The notes below the pieces were generated by a model that saw only the letters and a list, made by a program, of their open reading frames with translations, was not told the origin of the DNA and did no database searches. Positions 13,026 through 21,725 of a DNA stretch of 35,429 nt are shown here, in pieces. Source of the DNA: Bacteroidales bacterium (GTDB taxonomy: Bacteria; Bacteroidota; Bacteroidia; Bacteroidales; UBA932); the NCBI GenBank assembly GCA_017557535.1, contig JAFYYM010000068.1, positions 1-35,429 of the forward strand, in the 5' to 3' direction. A program made the position numbers and the translations under genes. Position 1 is the first letter of the stretch; the number at the start of each line of letters is the position of its first letter.

Positions 13026-15623
13026 ATGAAACGCTCCATTGTTTTCGCATTGGCGATAGCTTCTTTTGCTTCCTGCTCCACCAAGGAGGTTGACATTCAA
13101 ACTCCGGTCCAGGACGATGTCGTGTTTTATGCGTCTTTTGAGCAACCTTCTGATATTGACACGAAGGTCTACGCTAATGAGAATCTCCATCTACGCTGGA
13201 CAGCAGACGACCGTATAAGCATCTTCAATAAGATTACATACAATCAGCAGTACAAGTTCCTTGGCGAAACCGGCGACAATGCGGGTGGATTCAACAAGGT
13301 TGATGGAGCCGAATTCGTAACAGGGAATGAAATCCCCCACGTCGTATCTGTCTACCCGTACCAGAAATCTACCAAGATTACGGAGGATGAGATCTTGACG
13401 GTTTCCTTGCCTTCAGAGCAATATTATTCGAATAACACATTCGGACTCGGCGCCAATACGATGGTCTCGGTTTCTTCTGATAATGTTCTTCAGTACAAGA
13501 ATGTCGGTGGTTATCTAAAGATTAGGCTATATGGTAATAATGCAGTAGTTAATTCCGTTTCCTTGAAGGGCAATAATGGGGAGAAACTTGCCGGAGACGC
13601 AACCGTATCCATGTCAATGAACGGTGCACCGAACGTTGTTATGGAGGAGGATGCTGTCGATGAAATAATCCTTATCTGTGAAACGCCGGTCACTTTAGGT
13701 AATACCGCGGAGAAAAGTACGGACTTCTGGTTTGTCATCCCCCCAGTGGAATTCAAGGAAGGATTCACGATCGTCGTTTCCGGCCCGTTCTGCCATTTTG
13801 AACAATCGACAGAAAAAGACCTGGTGATTGAGAGAAACAAACTCTCTAAAATGTCACCGATCAAGGTGGATCTTGATCTTTCGGTCGGGAACAATTGCAT
13901 TGTTTATACCAGTTCGGACGGGAAGATCATCACTCCCCATAGTCCTGAGGATGATCCGGAGGAAATCATCTCCAATGAATACTTTGATGGATACGGAATT
14001 ATTACGTTTAATAGCACGTTAACGAGTATCGGGAGATTTGCTTTCAGTGGTTGCACGACACTGACCGGCATTATCATTCCGAACACTGTAACGAGCATAG
14101 GAAGATATGCGTTCGCGGAATGTTCAAGTCTTGCCGATATCACCATTCCAGACAGTGTGACGAAAATAGGGGAATGCGTATTCAGCGGTTGTTCGAGTCT
14201 TACCGGCATATCCATTCCGAAGAATGTGACGAGTATTGAAGCGTCCACTTTCAGTGATTGTACAAGTCTGTCCGACATCCCCTATATGGAATCGGTAACC
14301 AGTATTGGTAATTATGCATTCGTTGGCTGCATAGGCTTTACCGACATTGTCATTCCGGACTGTGTGACCAATCTTGGGGATGGGGTATTCGGCGGTTGTA
14401 CGGGGCTTGCAAGCATCACCATACCGAATAATGTCAGTAGTATCGGAAGTTACGTTTTCTCCGGTTGTTCAAGTCTAACCAGCGTTATCATTCCGAAGAG
14501 GGCTAGTGTAGGGGATTTCGCATTCGAGGATTGTACAAGTCTTACGACCATCCCGGAGGGTTTCTCGAGTTTTGGAGGATTTGGTATGTTTTCTGGTTGT
14601 ACAAGTCTGTCAGACATCATTATTCCGGAAGGAGTGAATGTAGTTGGTAATGGCTGTTTCTCTGATTGTACGGGACTTATCAGCATATCCTTTCCGAATA
14701 GCATGGCGACTATCGGTGGGAGCGCTTTTTCTGGTTGCTCAAGTCTGCAGAGCATTGTTATTCCGGAAAGGGTGACAAGCATTGAAGAATATGCATTCAA
14801 GGATTGCCGAAGTCTGGTCAGCGTCACGGTTCTGCCGGAAACTCCACCCTCTGGAGGAAAGGGCATGTTCTTCGGCACCAACGATTGCCCGATCTATGTT
14901 CCTGCAAGAAGCATTGAAACCTATAAAGTGTTAACCGAGTGGTGGTGCGATTATGCCGACCGGATTCGCGTTATTCCTTCCTCCTCCGACTCCGTTCCCG
15001 AAGCAGTGGATATGGGCTTGTCTGTCAAATGGGCGTCGTTCAACGTCGGCGCATCAAAGCCGGAAGAATACGGCGATTACTATGCTTGGGGAGAGACGGA
15101 TCCCTATTACAGCAGTCTGGACCCGCTGACATGGAAGGAGGGGATGTCGGAAGGCTATTCATGGGCCTCATATAAGTGGTGTATTTGCTGGGATGGTCTT
15201 TATTCGTTAACCAAATATTGCAGCAGATCGTCTAATGGCTATGAAGGCTTTACCGACACCAAGATCGTCTTGGATCTGGAGGATGATGCTGCGCATGTTA
15301 ATTTGGGCGGTAATTGGCGCATGCCGACGAATGCTGAATGGACGGAGTTAGTCGAGAATTGCATTTGGACTTGGACCAAGCAGAACGGAGTGAACGGGTG
15401 GCTGGTTACCGCCGGCAGTGGCAACAGCATTTTCCTTCCAGCCGCCGGTTACTGGATCGGGACTTCCCTCTACTTTGTGGGCGCAGGTCTCCGCTACTGG
15501 TCTTCTTCCCTCTTAACGATTGACCCGCTCAGCGCGTGGCTCGTATTCTACGATGGCGATCTCTTCATTGACAATAGCTACCGTTACCGCGGGTTCTCGG
15601 TTCGTCCCGTTTATGCTGAATGA
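13026..15623 (+). CDS. lipoprotein: Mfa-like domain, 12 BspA leucine-rich repeats, FISUMP domain (module 2)
   Basis: 865 residues. The signal peptide has lipobox FASC, followed by STKEVD. Residues about 30-290 are the same Mfa-like domain as at 8066, closely similar over its whole length. Residues about 320-600 hold twelve consecutive LRR_5 repeats of about 23 residues (consensus VTSIGxYAFSGCSSLTxIxI plus P), visible in the DNA as 69-bp units between about 14020 and 14840. Repeat 8 is shortened by a few residues. The cap IYVPARSIETYKVLTEW follows. Residues 658-865 are a FISUMP domain with a longer insert around WKEGMSEGYSWASYKW. It is a probable surface adhesin or binding protein. The repeat region is much more regular than in the paralogue at 8066, suggesting recent expansion or homogenisation. 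Confidence 0.87.
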   Translation: MKRSIVFALAIASFASCSTKEVDIQTPVQDDVVFYASFEQPSDIDTKVYANENLHLRWTADDRISIFNKITYNQQYKFLGETGDNAGGFNKVDGAEFVTGNEIPHVVSVYPYQKSTKITEDEILTVSLPSEQYYSNNTFGLGANTMVSVSSDNVLQYKNVGGYLKIRLYGNNAVVNSVSLKGNNGEKLAGDATVSMSMNGAPNVVMEEDAVDEIILICETPVTLGNTAEKSTDFWFVIPPVEFKEGFTIVVSGPFCHFEQSTEKDLVIERNKLSKMSPIKVDLDLSVGNNCIVYTSSDGKIITPHSPEDDPEEIISNEYFDGYGIITFNSTLTSIGRFAFSGCTTLTGIIIPNTVTSIGRYAFAECSSLADITIPDSVTKIGECVFSGCSSLTGISIPKNVTSIEASTFSDCTSLSDIPYMESVTSIGNYAFVGCIGFTDIVIPDCVTNLGDGVFGGCTGLASITIPNNVSSIGSYVFSGCSSLTSVIIPKRASVGDFAFEDCTSLTTIPEGFSSFGGFGMFSGCTSLSDIIIPEGVNVVGNGCFSDCTGLISISFPNSMATIGGSAFSGCSSLQSIVIPERVTSIEEYAFKDCRSLVSVTVLPETPPSGGKGMFFGTNDCPIYVPARSIETYKVLTEWWCDYADRIRVIPSSSDSVPEAVDMGLSVKWASFNVGASKPEEYGDYYAWGETDPYYSSLDPLTWKEGMSEGYSWASYKWCICWDGLYSLTKYCSRSSNGYEGFTDTKIVLDLEDDAAHVNLGGNWRMPTNAEWTELVENCIWTWTKQNGVNGWLVTAGSGNSIFLPAAGYWIGTSLYFVGAGLRYWSSSLLTIDPLSAWLVFYDGDLFIDNSYRYRGFSVRPVYAE

Positions 15624-15630
15624 CAAAGAA

Positions 15631-15660
15631 GGCTCCCGGATGATTACCGAGAGCCTTTTT
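15631..15660 (+). terminator. terminator of module 2
   Basis: GGCTC/GAGCC plus an inner CCGG/CCG stem and TTTTT, 8 nt after the stop at 15623. Confidence 0.8.
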
Positions 15661-16252
15661 CTATGAGATCCTGTACGAATTCTCATTTGACTGTACTTTT
15701 CTCGCAAGTATAGGATTTCCGGTCGCGGACGTGTTTTCCATCGGTTTCGCCATCGATCAGATCTGGTCCTCCGTGGGCGTTCTGCCGAATGCTGCAGTCT
15801 CCAATGACAACCCTTCCGGCAAGGCTCCTTCTCTCCAGGTCATCACTGATCGGAATCACAGCAATCCCTGAAGCCGCTGACGGTGACCTCACAGGTCTGG
15901 TCTCGTTTTTTTGCACATATCTCGTTTGTACATCGTTTTAATCCCTGAAACCGTTTCTTATGTACATATCCCGGTATAAACCTGGTTTCTCGGCCAAGTT
16001 TTGCCAGACTTGAACATATTTTCGGCCTCCAACGCCGTTCCACTTGTACAAACGAGATTTGTACAAAGACATCCTTTGGGAGATTTCCCGTCATAATCAC
16101 CATGAAGTTTTGATCGTGAAATGTAAGCGATCGAATGTTATAAAACATTGATTATCAAGTATCTAAATTCCTCGGATAGCTACGCGCTATTGAGCAGTAT
16201 TCGTTTATCGGAAGATAATCGTTATCTTTAGACCGCAATAAAGACCCTCAAA
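15661..16252. other. gene-free stretch with clustered TGTACA-type palindromes
   Basis: No recognisable gene. 15716-15900 is GC-richer and open in several frames, but none matches a family I know. Around it lie related sites: TGTACGAATTCTCATT at about 15672, TGTACTTTTCTCG at 15692, TTGCACATATCTCG at 15911, TGTACATATCCCG at 15961, TGAACATATTTTCG at 16011 and TTGTACAAACGAGAT near 16045. The last contains the perfect inverted repeat TTGTACAAA-cgaga-TTTGTACAA. The 15911, 15961 and 16011 sites are 50 bp apart. ATCTCGTTTGTACA near 15919 is the exact inverse of TGTACAAACGAGAT near 16045. Confidence 0.6.
16223..16230 (+). promoter_or_regulatory. possible -7 box for the alpha/beta hydrolase gene
   Basis: TATCTTTA, last base off consensus, 22 nt before the ATG at 16253. 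Confidence 0.4.
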
Positions 16253-17554
16253 ATGAAAAGATTCCTTACCATAGCACTCCTTCTGTTTTCCTTAGCATCC
16301 ATCGCCAACGCCCAGACCGGAACATGGTCCGGGAAGCTGGATATCCAGGGTGTCAAGCTGTCGATCGTTTTCCATCTGGTTGATGAGAATCCCACCATGG
16401 ATTCGCCGGATCAGGGGGTGAAAGGTATCCCCGTTCAGGTCGAAAGGTCGGCGACGGGGATGGTTACCGTCAAGATTCCGTCCCTTGCCGCCAGCTATGA
16501 GGGACTTTGGCTGGTCAAGCAGATTGTCGGCACTTTCAAGCAGATGGGCTCGTCCCTTCCGTTGACGCTGACTCCCGGGGAGGACAAGCCGAACCGGCCG
16601 CAGACCCCGCTGGGACCTTTCCCGTATGCGACGGAGGAAGTTTCTTTTGCCAATGGGGACGCCGTGCTGAAAGGTACGTTGGTGCTGCCGGAGGGCTATA
16701 CCCGCAACACGCCCGTCCTCATCATGGTCACCGGCAGCGGCCAGCAGAACCGGGATGAGGAAATCTTTGAGCATAAGCCCTTTGCCGTCATTGCCGATGC
16801 GCTAGCCCGCGCCGGGATCGCCACGCTCCGCTACGATGACAGGGGAGCCGGGGAGTCCACGGGAGATATGGCCAATGCCACCACGGAGGACCTCAGGGAC
16901 GATGCCCTCGCCGGCATCAAGTTGCTGAGGGAGCGTTTTGACAAGGTCGGCGTCATCGGCCATAGCGAGGGAGGCACCATCGCCCTGATGCTGGCCGCGG
17001 ACAAGCAGGTCGATTTCGTCGTCAGCCTGGCCGGCATGGTCATCTCCGGGGCGGAAACGCTGGTCTGGCAGAGCCGTCTGTCCCTCGAAGGATCCGGATT
17101 GCCGGAAGAAACCATCGACACGTATTGCAAACTTATCGGGGAAGCCTTCCAGGTCAAGGTTCACGGTGGCAGTATGCCCCGGGCCGACGACTATGACCTT
17201 CCTGAGGCTTTGAAGCAGAATTATATGGCTGTGCTCATGCAGATCCAGACCCCGTGGATGGCCAGATTCCTTTCTTTGGACATGCGCCCGCTTCTGAAAA
17301 ACATCACCTGTCCGGTCCTGGCGTTCAATGGAACAAAGGATATGCAAGTAGCGTGTGAAAGCAATTTGGTAGCACTGCAAAGCGGATTGCCCGTCAATCC
17401 CAAGAACCGATTTGAAGCGGTGGAAGGTGTGAACCACCTGTTTCAGCATTGTGCGACCGGTAACACCACTGAATACCGGGAAATCGAGGAGACATTTGCT
17501 CCTGAAGTGCTGGGGATGATGGTTCAGTGGGTGTCGACAATTTGTTTCATCTGA
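16253..17554 (+). CDS. secreted alpha/beta hydrolase (serine esterase family)
   Basis: 433 residues with signal peptide MKRFLTIALLLFSLASIANA. Residues about 22-120 form a beta-rich prodomain (TGTWSGKLDIQGVKLSIVF) common in Bacteroidota esterases. The catalytic domain begins near 135 (VLIMVTGSGQQNRDE, oxyanion region). It carries the nucleophile elbow GHSEGG, the acid in FNGTKDMQV and the histidine in VEGVNHLFQH, so the Ser-Asp-His triad is complete. The substrate is probably a short-chain ester or acylated sugar in the periplasm and cannot be named. The last residues (VSTICFI) differ from the usual helical end of the family, possibly a late frame change, but the core is intact. The next gene starts 47 nt downstream. 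Confidence 0.85.
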   Translation: MKRFLTIALLLFSLASIANAQTGTWSGKLDIQGVKLSIVFHLVDENPTMDSPDQGVKGIPVQVERSATGMVTVKIPSLAASYEGLWLVKQIVGTFKQMGSSLPLTLTPGEDKPNRPQTPLGPFPYATEEVSFANGDAVLKGTLVLPEGYTRNTPVLIMVTGSGQQNRDEEIFEHKPFAVIADALARAGIATLRYDDRGAGESTGDMANATTEDLRDDALAGIKLLRERFDKVGVIGHSEGGTIALMLAADKQVDFVVSLAGMVISGAETLVWQSRLSLEGSGLPEETIDTYCKLIGEAFQVKVHGGSMPRADDYDLPEALKQNYMAVLMQIQTPWMARFLSLDMRPLLKNITCPVLAFNGTKDMQVACESNLVALQSGLPVNPKNRFEAVEGVNHLFQHCATGNTTEYREIEETFAPEVLGMMVQWVSTICFI

Positions 17555-17601
17555 AATGCAATAATCAGCCAGTCGCTGTATTTATTGTAAAAAGAGATGT
17601 T

Positions 17602-18186
17602 ATGAGAAAACTATTATGTACCATTACCTTACTGATTGCCGCCGGGTGTTTGGTCTCCGCCCAGACACGGGTACCTCTTGACCGAAGATTGGGCAATCTG
17701 GTAGATAGTGAAGGTATTGTCCTAACTGACGCCGAAGTCTTGGACTTAATTGGCGAACAGGTCTATTATGAAACCTACCTCGGGGCAAGGAAGCAGTGCA
17801 AAACCGGTCGCACTCTGAAATGGATCGGTGTAGCCGGGACAGCTGTCGGTCAGAGCGCTATGGCGCTTGGATCTATCTCTGGCTTGCTGGGTTTTTTCTC
17901 TATTTTTATTCCAAAGTCCTATAATAACCCTCAACATCCGGAAATTCCAACGACCGAAAATAACGCTCAACATCCGGAGGACAGATTCCAATTGGCCGAA
18001 ATACTGATAGATGGCGGAGCTATCGTATCGTGCCTTGGCGTCGTTTGTTTCAGCACCGGAGTTACGTTTTCGCTAATCGGCAAGAACCGCCTTGAATGGA
18101 TAGCAGATGACTACAATTCCAACAGAAACCTGACGTGGTCTGTCGGCGCTACCCCGAACGGCGTGGGCGTCGTCCTGAAATTCTGA
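17602..18186 (+). CDS. hypothetical small membrane protein
   Basis: 194 residues starting MRKLLCTITLLIAAGC. The signal could be cleaved after VSAQ or act as a lipoprotein signal at the Cys. Two hydrophobic segments (about residues 65-95 and 135-165) are separated by a polar loop with the imperfect duplication NNPQHPEIPTTENNAQHPE. DNA around 17930-17980 shows the matching CTCAACATCCGGA repeat. The C-terminus (LTWSVGATPNGVGVVLKF) resembles beta-strand endings of Bacteroidota envelope proteins. No family is recognised. It may be co-transcribed with the hydrolase. The listed start is preferred because it begins the signal peptide; longer frames overlap the hydrolase. Confidence 0.65.
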   Translation: MRKLLCTITLLIAAGCLVSAQTRVPLDRRLGNLVDSEGIVLTDAEVLDLIGEQVYYETYLGARKQCKTGRTLKWIGVAGTAVGQSAMALGSISGLLGFFSIFIPKSYNNPQHPEIPTTENNAQHPEDRFQLAEILIDGGAIVSCLGVVCFSTGVTFSLIGKNRLEWIADDYNSNRNLTWSVGATPNGVGVVLKF

Positions 18187-18206
18187 TTATTTCCCCCGGT
18201 TTATCT

Positions 18207-18563
18207 TTACTTCCTTTCGTAAGGGATACCCCTTCTGTCCAGGGAGGTCAAAATCTTGAGGTGGGCTCTGTGGGGCTCCTTTAAGGCAAATTTCTTCCCG
18301 AGGACTCGGATGAGTGTATCCGGGTTCTTGACGTGGAGGCTGTCCATAAGCCGGCGGGTGTCCGCCGCGGAAACGACGATGCACTGATCCTTGTCCGGAT
18401 CCTCGTCCCATCCGTCCCAGGAAAGGATATACTGTCCCTTTTCCACTTTCGCGACGGTCTTGTAGCCATTGCGGTCAAAATAAGTGGCTTCCGGAACATT
18501 GTCTTTCCAGATGACCGCGATTTCCGGGGTCCTCTGTTTCTTGGTGTCTTTCTTTGCTGCCAT
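18207..18563 (-). CDS. hypothetical cytoplasmic protein
   Basis: 118 residues, no signal or membrane segment, very polar. It opens with a lysine-rich tail (MAAKKDTKKQRT), then a beta-type stretch (IAVIWKDNVPEATYF, KGQYILSWDGWDEDP) and a helix-rich basic C-terminus (HRAHLKILTSLDRRGIPYER). Codon use is core-like. It ends 20 bp from the convergent gene at 17602. A TATATTTA box lies about 30 nt upstream (18593-18600, minus strand). No family is recognised. Confidence 0.6.
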   Translation of the reverse strand: MAAKKDTKKQRTPEIAVIWKDNVPEATYFDRNGYKTVAKVEKGQYILSWDGWDEDPDKDQCIVVSAADTRRLMDSLHVKNPDTLIRVLGKKFALKEPHRAHLKILTSLDRRGIPYERK

Positions 18564-18607
18564 GGGTATTGATATTAATGACTTATTGTCTGTAAATATA
18601 GCTTTTT

Positions 18608-21043
18608 TTATCGGATTTTGGACGAATTCCTTCTCGCCGCACCCTTATCCCGATGGACATGGAGGCTCTCTCTTGCTTTTGTCAGTTCACGGGGAACGGT
18701 GGCCCTGGCGGCACTGGGAGCACCGGCCGGATTTACGCCGACCATGGAAACCGTCCGTCCTGTGAAGATGGGCACGCCGGATGAATTGAAAGTATACCAT
18801 TTCTGGTTGTTGTAAATGTATGAGAAGTACCGCATCGACTCGTAGGTTACCGTCGCTCCGTCAGAAAGTTCAAAAGATTCGGGGACAAGCGTAATGTTAC
18901 CGGCTTTAAATACGGTATGGGAGATATCGTACCAATAATCGACACCGACATCGTCGATATAGTATGTTCCATTGTAATAAAACCGGCCGGCGAACACTTC
19001 GTCTGCATTGGAACCGAAGCCCTTGTCATAATAAGATACGATGTCTTGCCCATAGAAGTACATCATTCCGTCTTCCTTCCGATATCGGGCATAGAACCAG
19101 TCGTCGCTGAGATTCATTTGAACGGATACGCCTGAACCGGTTTCCCACCCATTGACATAATACAAATAGTTCGCCTCGCAGGAGGATATGTCGATGTAGA
19201 ATGACGAACTGCCGTCACTGACCCGCCATCTGCCGATCCACCGGCGAAAACCTTCCGTCGGAGACTCCTCCACGACGATGCAGGGACATTTTGCATAATT
19301 ACCTGTGGCCACACCGTCTTCTGTGATCTCAATCAAGTAGGCGGTGTAGTTACCGTGAATGAGCATATCGAAATAGGCCGACGAATCGTATTTGTCAAAG
19401 ATGCCTGTCAACTGGGAAACCGACACACCCTGGTTCTTAGCCCGGGATGCAAAATGGCCTGCCTGATTCTCGAAATATGCCTTGATGTCACCGTTGTATG
19501 TCGTGTTGATTTCCTCGGATGTGACTGTCCGGATAAAGAAATAGTTTTCTCCCGTATATTTGAAATGGAATGATTCCAGGCGGGAAACAGTTCCGTCCGA
19601 TTCGGAATAGTCGATCCGTCCGTCATACTTGATCGACCAATCCGGCACTTCCCGGAGTCCCGGATCCTCCAACGAATTGAACGTGCGTATTTCACCGAAT
19701 TTCCAGTACAAATCGTCATCATAGAGCGCGAAAGCGCGATAATAATACTGGCAGTTGGGCGTGAGCCCGTCGGCCGTTCCGCTGAACGACCCGTCGGCTT
19801 GCCTGTCGCAGAGGATGGCGTGGAAGTCCGACGGCAGGTCATCTCCGGCAAGCGTTTCTTCGTTAATGCTTTCCGCATAAATGGAATAGACGAAACCGAC
19901 CCGGAGCTCGGCGGACGGATACTCGGCAAGTACCGAGACGGATCCTTTCAGGACGGCATCACTGTGGGTAATATCGGAAGCAGTTCCCGTCGTGACAGAC
20001 AGGGCCGGGGATGTTTCGAAAGACCGGATATCCCCATAGTGGTAGATGCCGTTATACAGGATGTAGGCCATATAGTAATAGCGGGTCTCCGGCTTCAGTT
20101 TGTCAGCTTTAACCTTGAATTGATTCTGCCGGTCGAGTTCCTGGGTGGACAGGTCCATGCTGTTGCTCCTGTCCGGTGTTTCCTGGTCGGAAATGAGAAA
20201 GCCCAGAAGGATCGTGCCCATCTCCGACGTCGGATGGGCCTCGCCGACCAGGGTGGCGGCGAATGAACCGATGTCGGTCGCGTCCACGGTCATGATCTCG
20301 TCGCTTTGAGGAGGTACGTCTTCTTTATCTGTCTTGAATGACCGGATCTCCCCAAAGACCTCATATTCATCATATATCGCAGAAGCGCGGTAATAATAGG
20401 TTGTCGCCGGCTTCAAATCTCCCAAGGATTTCGAAAACGTATCATTCCCGCCCTTCTCTCCTTTGGTGTATTTATCCTTACCCGAAGTGAGATCCGCTTC
20501 ACTGGTGGCATAATGGAAACCTACCTCAAGTTTGGATGCATATTCCTTGTCGATCGAAATCTTTCCGTTGAAGGTGACGGACCGGGACGTGACGTCCGTC
20601 TCTTTTTGCGTAATGACGGAAAAATCGAAAGAAGCCGTCTTGAACGATTTGACCTTCCCGTATCGGTAAGCGCCTCCATAGTAGATATAGGCCTTGAAGT
20701 AGTACTGGGTATCGGGCTTCAGCCGGTCCGTCGTGACCATGAACTGATTCTGGCTGTTCAGCTCCTTGGATGAAAGGTCGATGCTTCCGTCATGGCCGGC
20801 GTCCTCCTTTTCCGAGACCAGCACTCCGAACCGGATCTCTCCCATCTCATGCGTCGGATTGACGGTCCCTGAAAAAGTTGCGGAAAAAGCCGAAATGGAA
20901 GAAGCCTCTCCCGTGATAACCGCTTCTTTCTGTCCCTCTTCCGGCACCGTTTGCTCCGCCGGCTTGTCGCACCCTGCCGCAAGAATTCCCAGCAAGATGA
21001 CAAAAGAAGTCCTGAAGGCTCGCGAAATGAGATTCGTTTTCAT
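18608..21043 (-). CDS. lipoprotein with four fibronectin type III-like domains
   Basis: 811 residues from the ATG at 21043, chosen because it opens the lipoprotein signal MKTNLISRAFRTSFV with lipobox AAGC. A longer frame would add residues upstream of the promoter. Four consecutive FnIII-like domains span roughly residues 40-420, each ending in the LKP-x-T-x-YYYRA strand and the GEIRSFKT linker. Domains 1 and 3 are more alike, as are 2 and 4 (an A-B-A-B duplication). The remaining 390 residues are a beta-rich domain with many aromatic residues (NGWETGSGVSVQMNLSDDWF, VSMVGVNPAGAP), seen in other Bacteroidales surface lipoproteins but without assigned function. The C-terminal 30 residues are strikingly basic (RRNSSKIR end), perhaps a read-through into another frame. 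Confidence 0.75.
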   Translation of the reverse strand: MKTNLISRAFRTSFVILLGILAAGCDKPAEQTVPEEGQKEAVITGEASSISAFSATFSGTVNPTHEMGEIRFGVLVSEKEDAGHDGSIDLSSKELNSQNQFMVTTDRLKPDTQYYFKAYIYYGGAYRYGKVKSFKTASFDFSVITQKETDVTSRSVTFNGKISIDKEYASKLEVGFHYATSEADLTSGKDKYTKGEKGGNDTFSKSLGDLKPATTYYYRASAIYDEYEVFGEIRSFKTDKEDVPPQSDEIMTVDATDIGSFAATLVGEAHPTSEMGTILLGFLISDQETPDRSNSMDLSTQELDRQNQFKVKADKLKPETRYYYMAYILYNGIYHYGDIRSFETSPALSVTTGTASDITHSDAVLKGSVSVLAEYPSAELRVGFVYSIYAESINEETLAGDDLPSDFHAILCDRQADGSFSGTADGLTPNCQYYYRAFALYDDDLYWKFGEIRTFNSLEDPGLREVPDWSIKYDGRIDYSESDGTVSRLESFHFKYTGENYFFIRTVTSEEINTTYNGDIKAYFENQAGHFASRAKNQGVSVSQLTGIFDKYDSSAYFDMLIHGNYTAYLIEITEDGVATGNYAKCPCIVVEESPTEGFRRWIGRWRVSDGSSSFYIDISSCEANYLYYVNGWETGSGVSVQMNLSDDWFYARYRKEDGMMYFYGQDIVSYYDKGFGSNADEVFAGRFYYNGTYYIDDVGVDYWYDISHTVFKAGNITLVPESFELSDGATVTYESMRYFSYIYNNQKWYTFNSSGVPIFTGRTVSMVGVNPAGAPSAARATVPRELTKARESLHVHRDKGAARRNSSKIR

Positions 21044-21070
21044 AGGATTCAAATAAAGGGTCGATTCACA

Positions 21071-21078
21071 CAAAGATA
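21071..21078 (-). promoter_or_regulatory. -7 box for the FnIII lipoprotein gene
   Basis: TATCTTTG on the minus strand, 27 nt upstream of the start at 21043 and just past the end of the HD-domain gene. It supports the shorter start. Confidence 0.6.
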
Positions 21079-21093
21079 ACCAAATTCCCAATC

Positions 21094-21621
21094 TCAATGC
21101 CATAACTTCCACCAGCCTGTGCTGATGGCGTCGGCGACGACGAGGGCGCGGTCGAGCGCGTAGCGGCAGTACCTGTACTCGATGTTATGGTGCCGGAAGA
21201 TGGCGATGTACTCCTTGGCGGTCAGTTTGAAGCCCCATTCGGTGAGATGGAGGACGGAGCGCCAGGTGTGCCAGCCGCCTTCGTCGACCTTTCCCATATC
21301 GTGGAAGAGAGCCGCAATGGCGATGCTGTCCGAGGGCTGGAACCAGGCGATGCACTTCAGGATCCTGTACACTTCGAGGGAGTGCTTCACGAGCCCGCCC
21401 TCAAAATTGTGGTGATTGCCGGCTTCCATCGTGAAGAACTTCGTCGCCTCGAGCTGGCGGATGACTTCCTCCATTCCCGGACGGCCCGTGGAGCGCAGGA
21501 TCTGGATGTATTGTTCCTTGTATTCCATCGCTTTAGCGTGCTCATCGACTTTGTCGGACCGGCAACTCACCGTGGAAAAAGCAAGGATGAAAACGGAAAG
21601 GATGGATAGTAGCTTCTTCAT
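21094..21621 (-). CDS. HD-domain protein with lipoprotein signal
   Basis: 175 residues. The N-terminus MKKLLSILSVFILAFSTVSC looks like a lipoprotein signal with Cys20. Residues 60-165 carry the HD phosphohydrolase pattern: H80 in GGLVKHSLEVY, the doublet H107-D108 in AALFHDMGK, H144-H145 and D165 in VVADA. HD enzymes hydrolyse phosphate esters, mostly nucleotides, with metal ions in the cytoplasm, so an exported copy is unusual. A second in-frame Met (32) would give a cytoplasmic form. The first ATG fits a TATCTTTG box at 21646-21653 on the minus strand, 24 nt upstream. The gene is divergent from the AmmeMemoRadiSam genes. Confidence 0.75.
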   Translation of the reverse strand: MKKLLSILSVFILAFSTVSCRSDKVDEHAKAMEYKEQYIQILRSTGRPGMEEVIRQLEATKFFTMEAGNHHNFEGGLVKHSLEVYRILKCIAWFQPSDSIAIAALFHDMGKVDEGGWHTWRSVLHLTEWGFKLTAKEYIAIFRHHNIEYRYCRYALDRALVVADAISTGWWKLWH

Positions 21622-21645
21622 GGAGGGGTCTCTGCATTGTCATGA

Positions 21646-21653
21646 CAAAGATA
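21646..21653 (-). promoter_or_regulatory. -7 box for the HD-domain gene
   Basis: TATCTTTG on the minus strand. It lies back-to-back with the plus-strand promoter at 21672-21701. Confidence 0.6.
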
Positions 21654-21671
21654 TTTATAATTCTTGAATTA

Positions 21672-21701
21672 TTGACAATCCCGGGAGAATTACTACCTTT
21701 G
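21672..21701 (+). promoter_or_regulatory. promoter of the AmmeMemoRadiSam operon
   Basis: TTG (21672-21674), 19 bp, TACCTTTG (21694-21701). Transcription should start near 21708, which rules out an upstream ATG at 21642 and points to 21726. Confidence 0.75.
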
Positions 21702-21725
21702 AGTATTCACCTGACCAGCCCCACG

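Noticed and set aside
14020-14840. Regularly spaced repeats resembling a CRISPR array
   Set aside because: The 69-bp periodicity is in frame and encodes leucine-rich repeats; there are no constant repeats with unique spacers and no cas genes.
15683-15916. Minus-strand frame in the gene-free region as a gene or transposase relic
   Set aside because: No start signal and no recognisable family; the plus strand is equally open. Described as gene-free instead.
1525-16252. Complete integrated element with attL at the tRNA and attR near 16 kb
   Set aside because: No integrase gene and no second copy of the tRNA 3' end were found, so only an eroded accessory region can be claimed.
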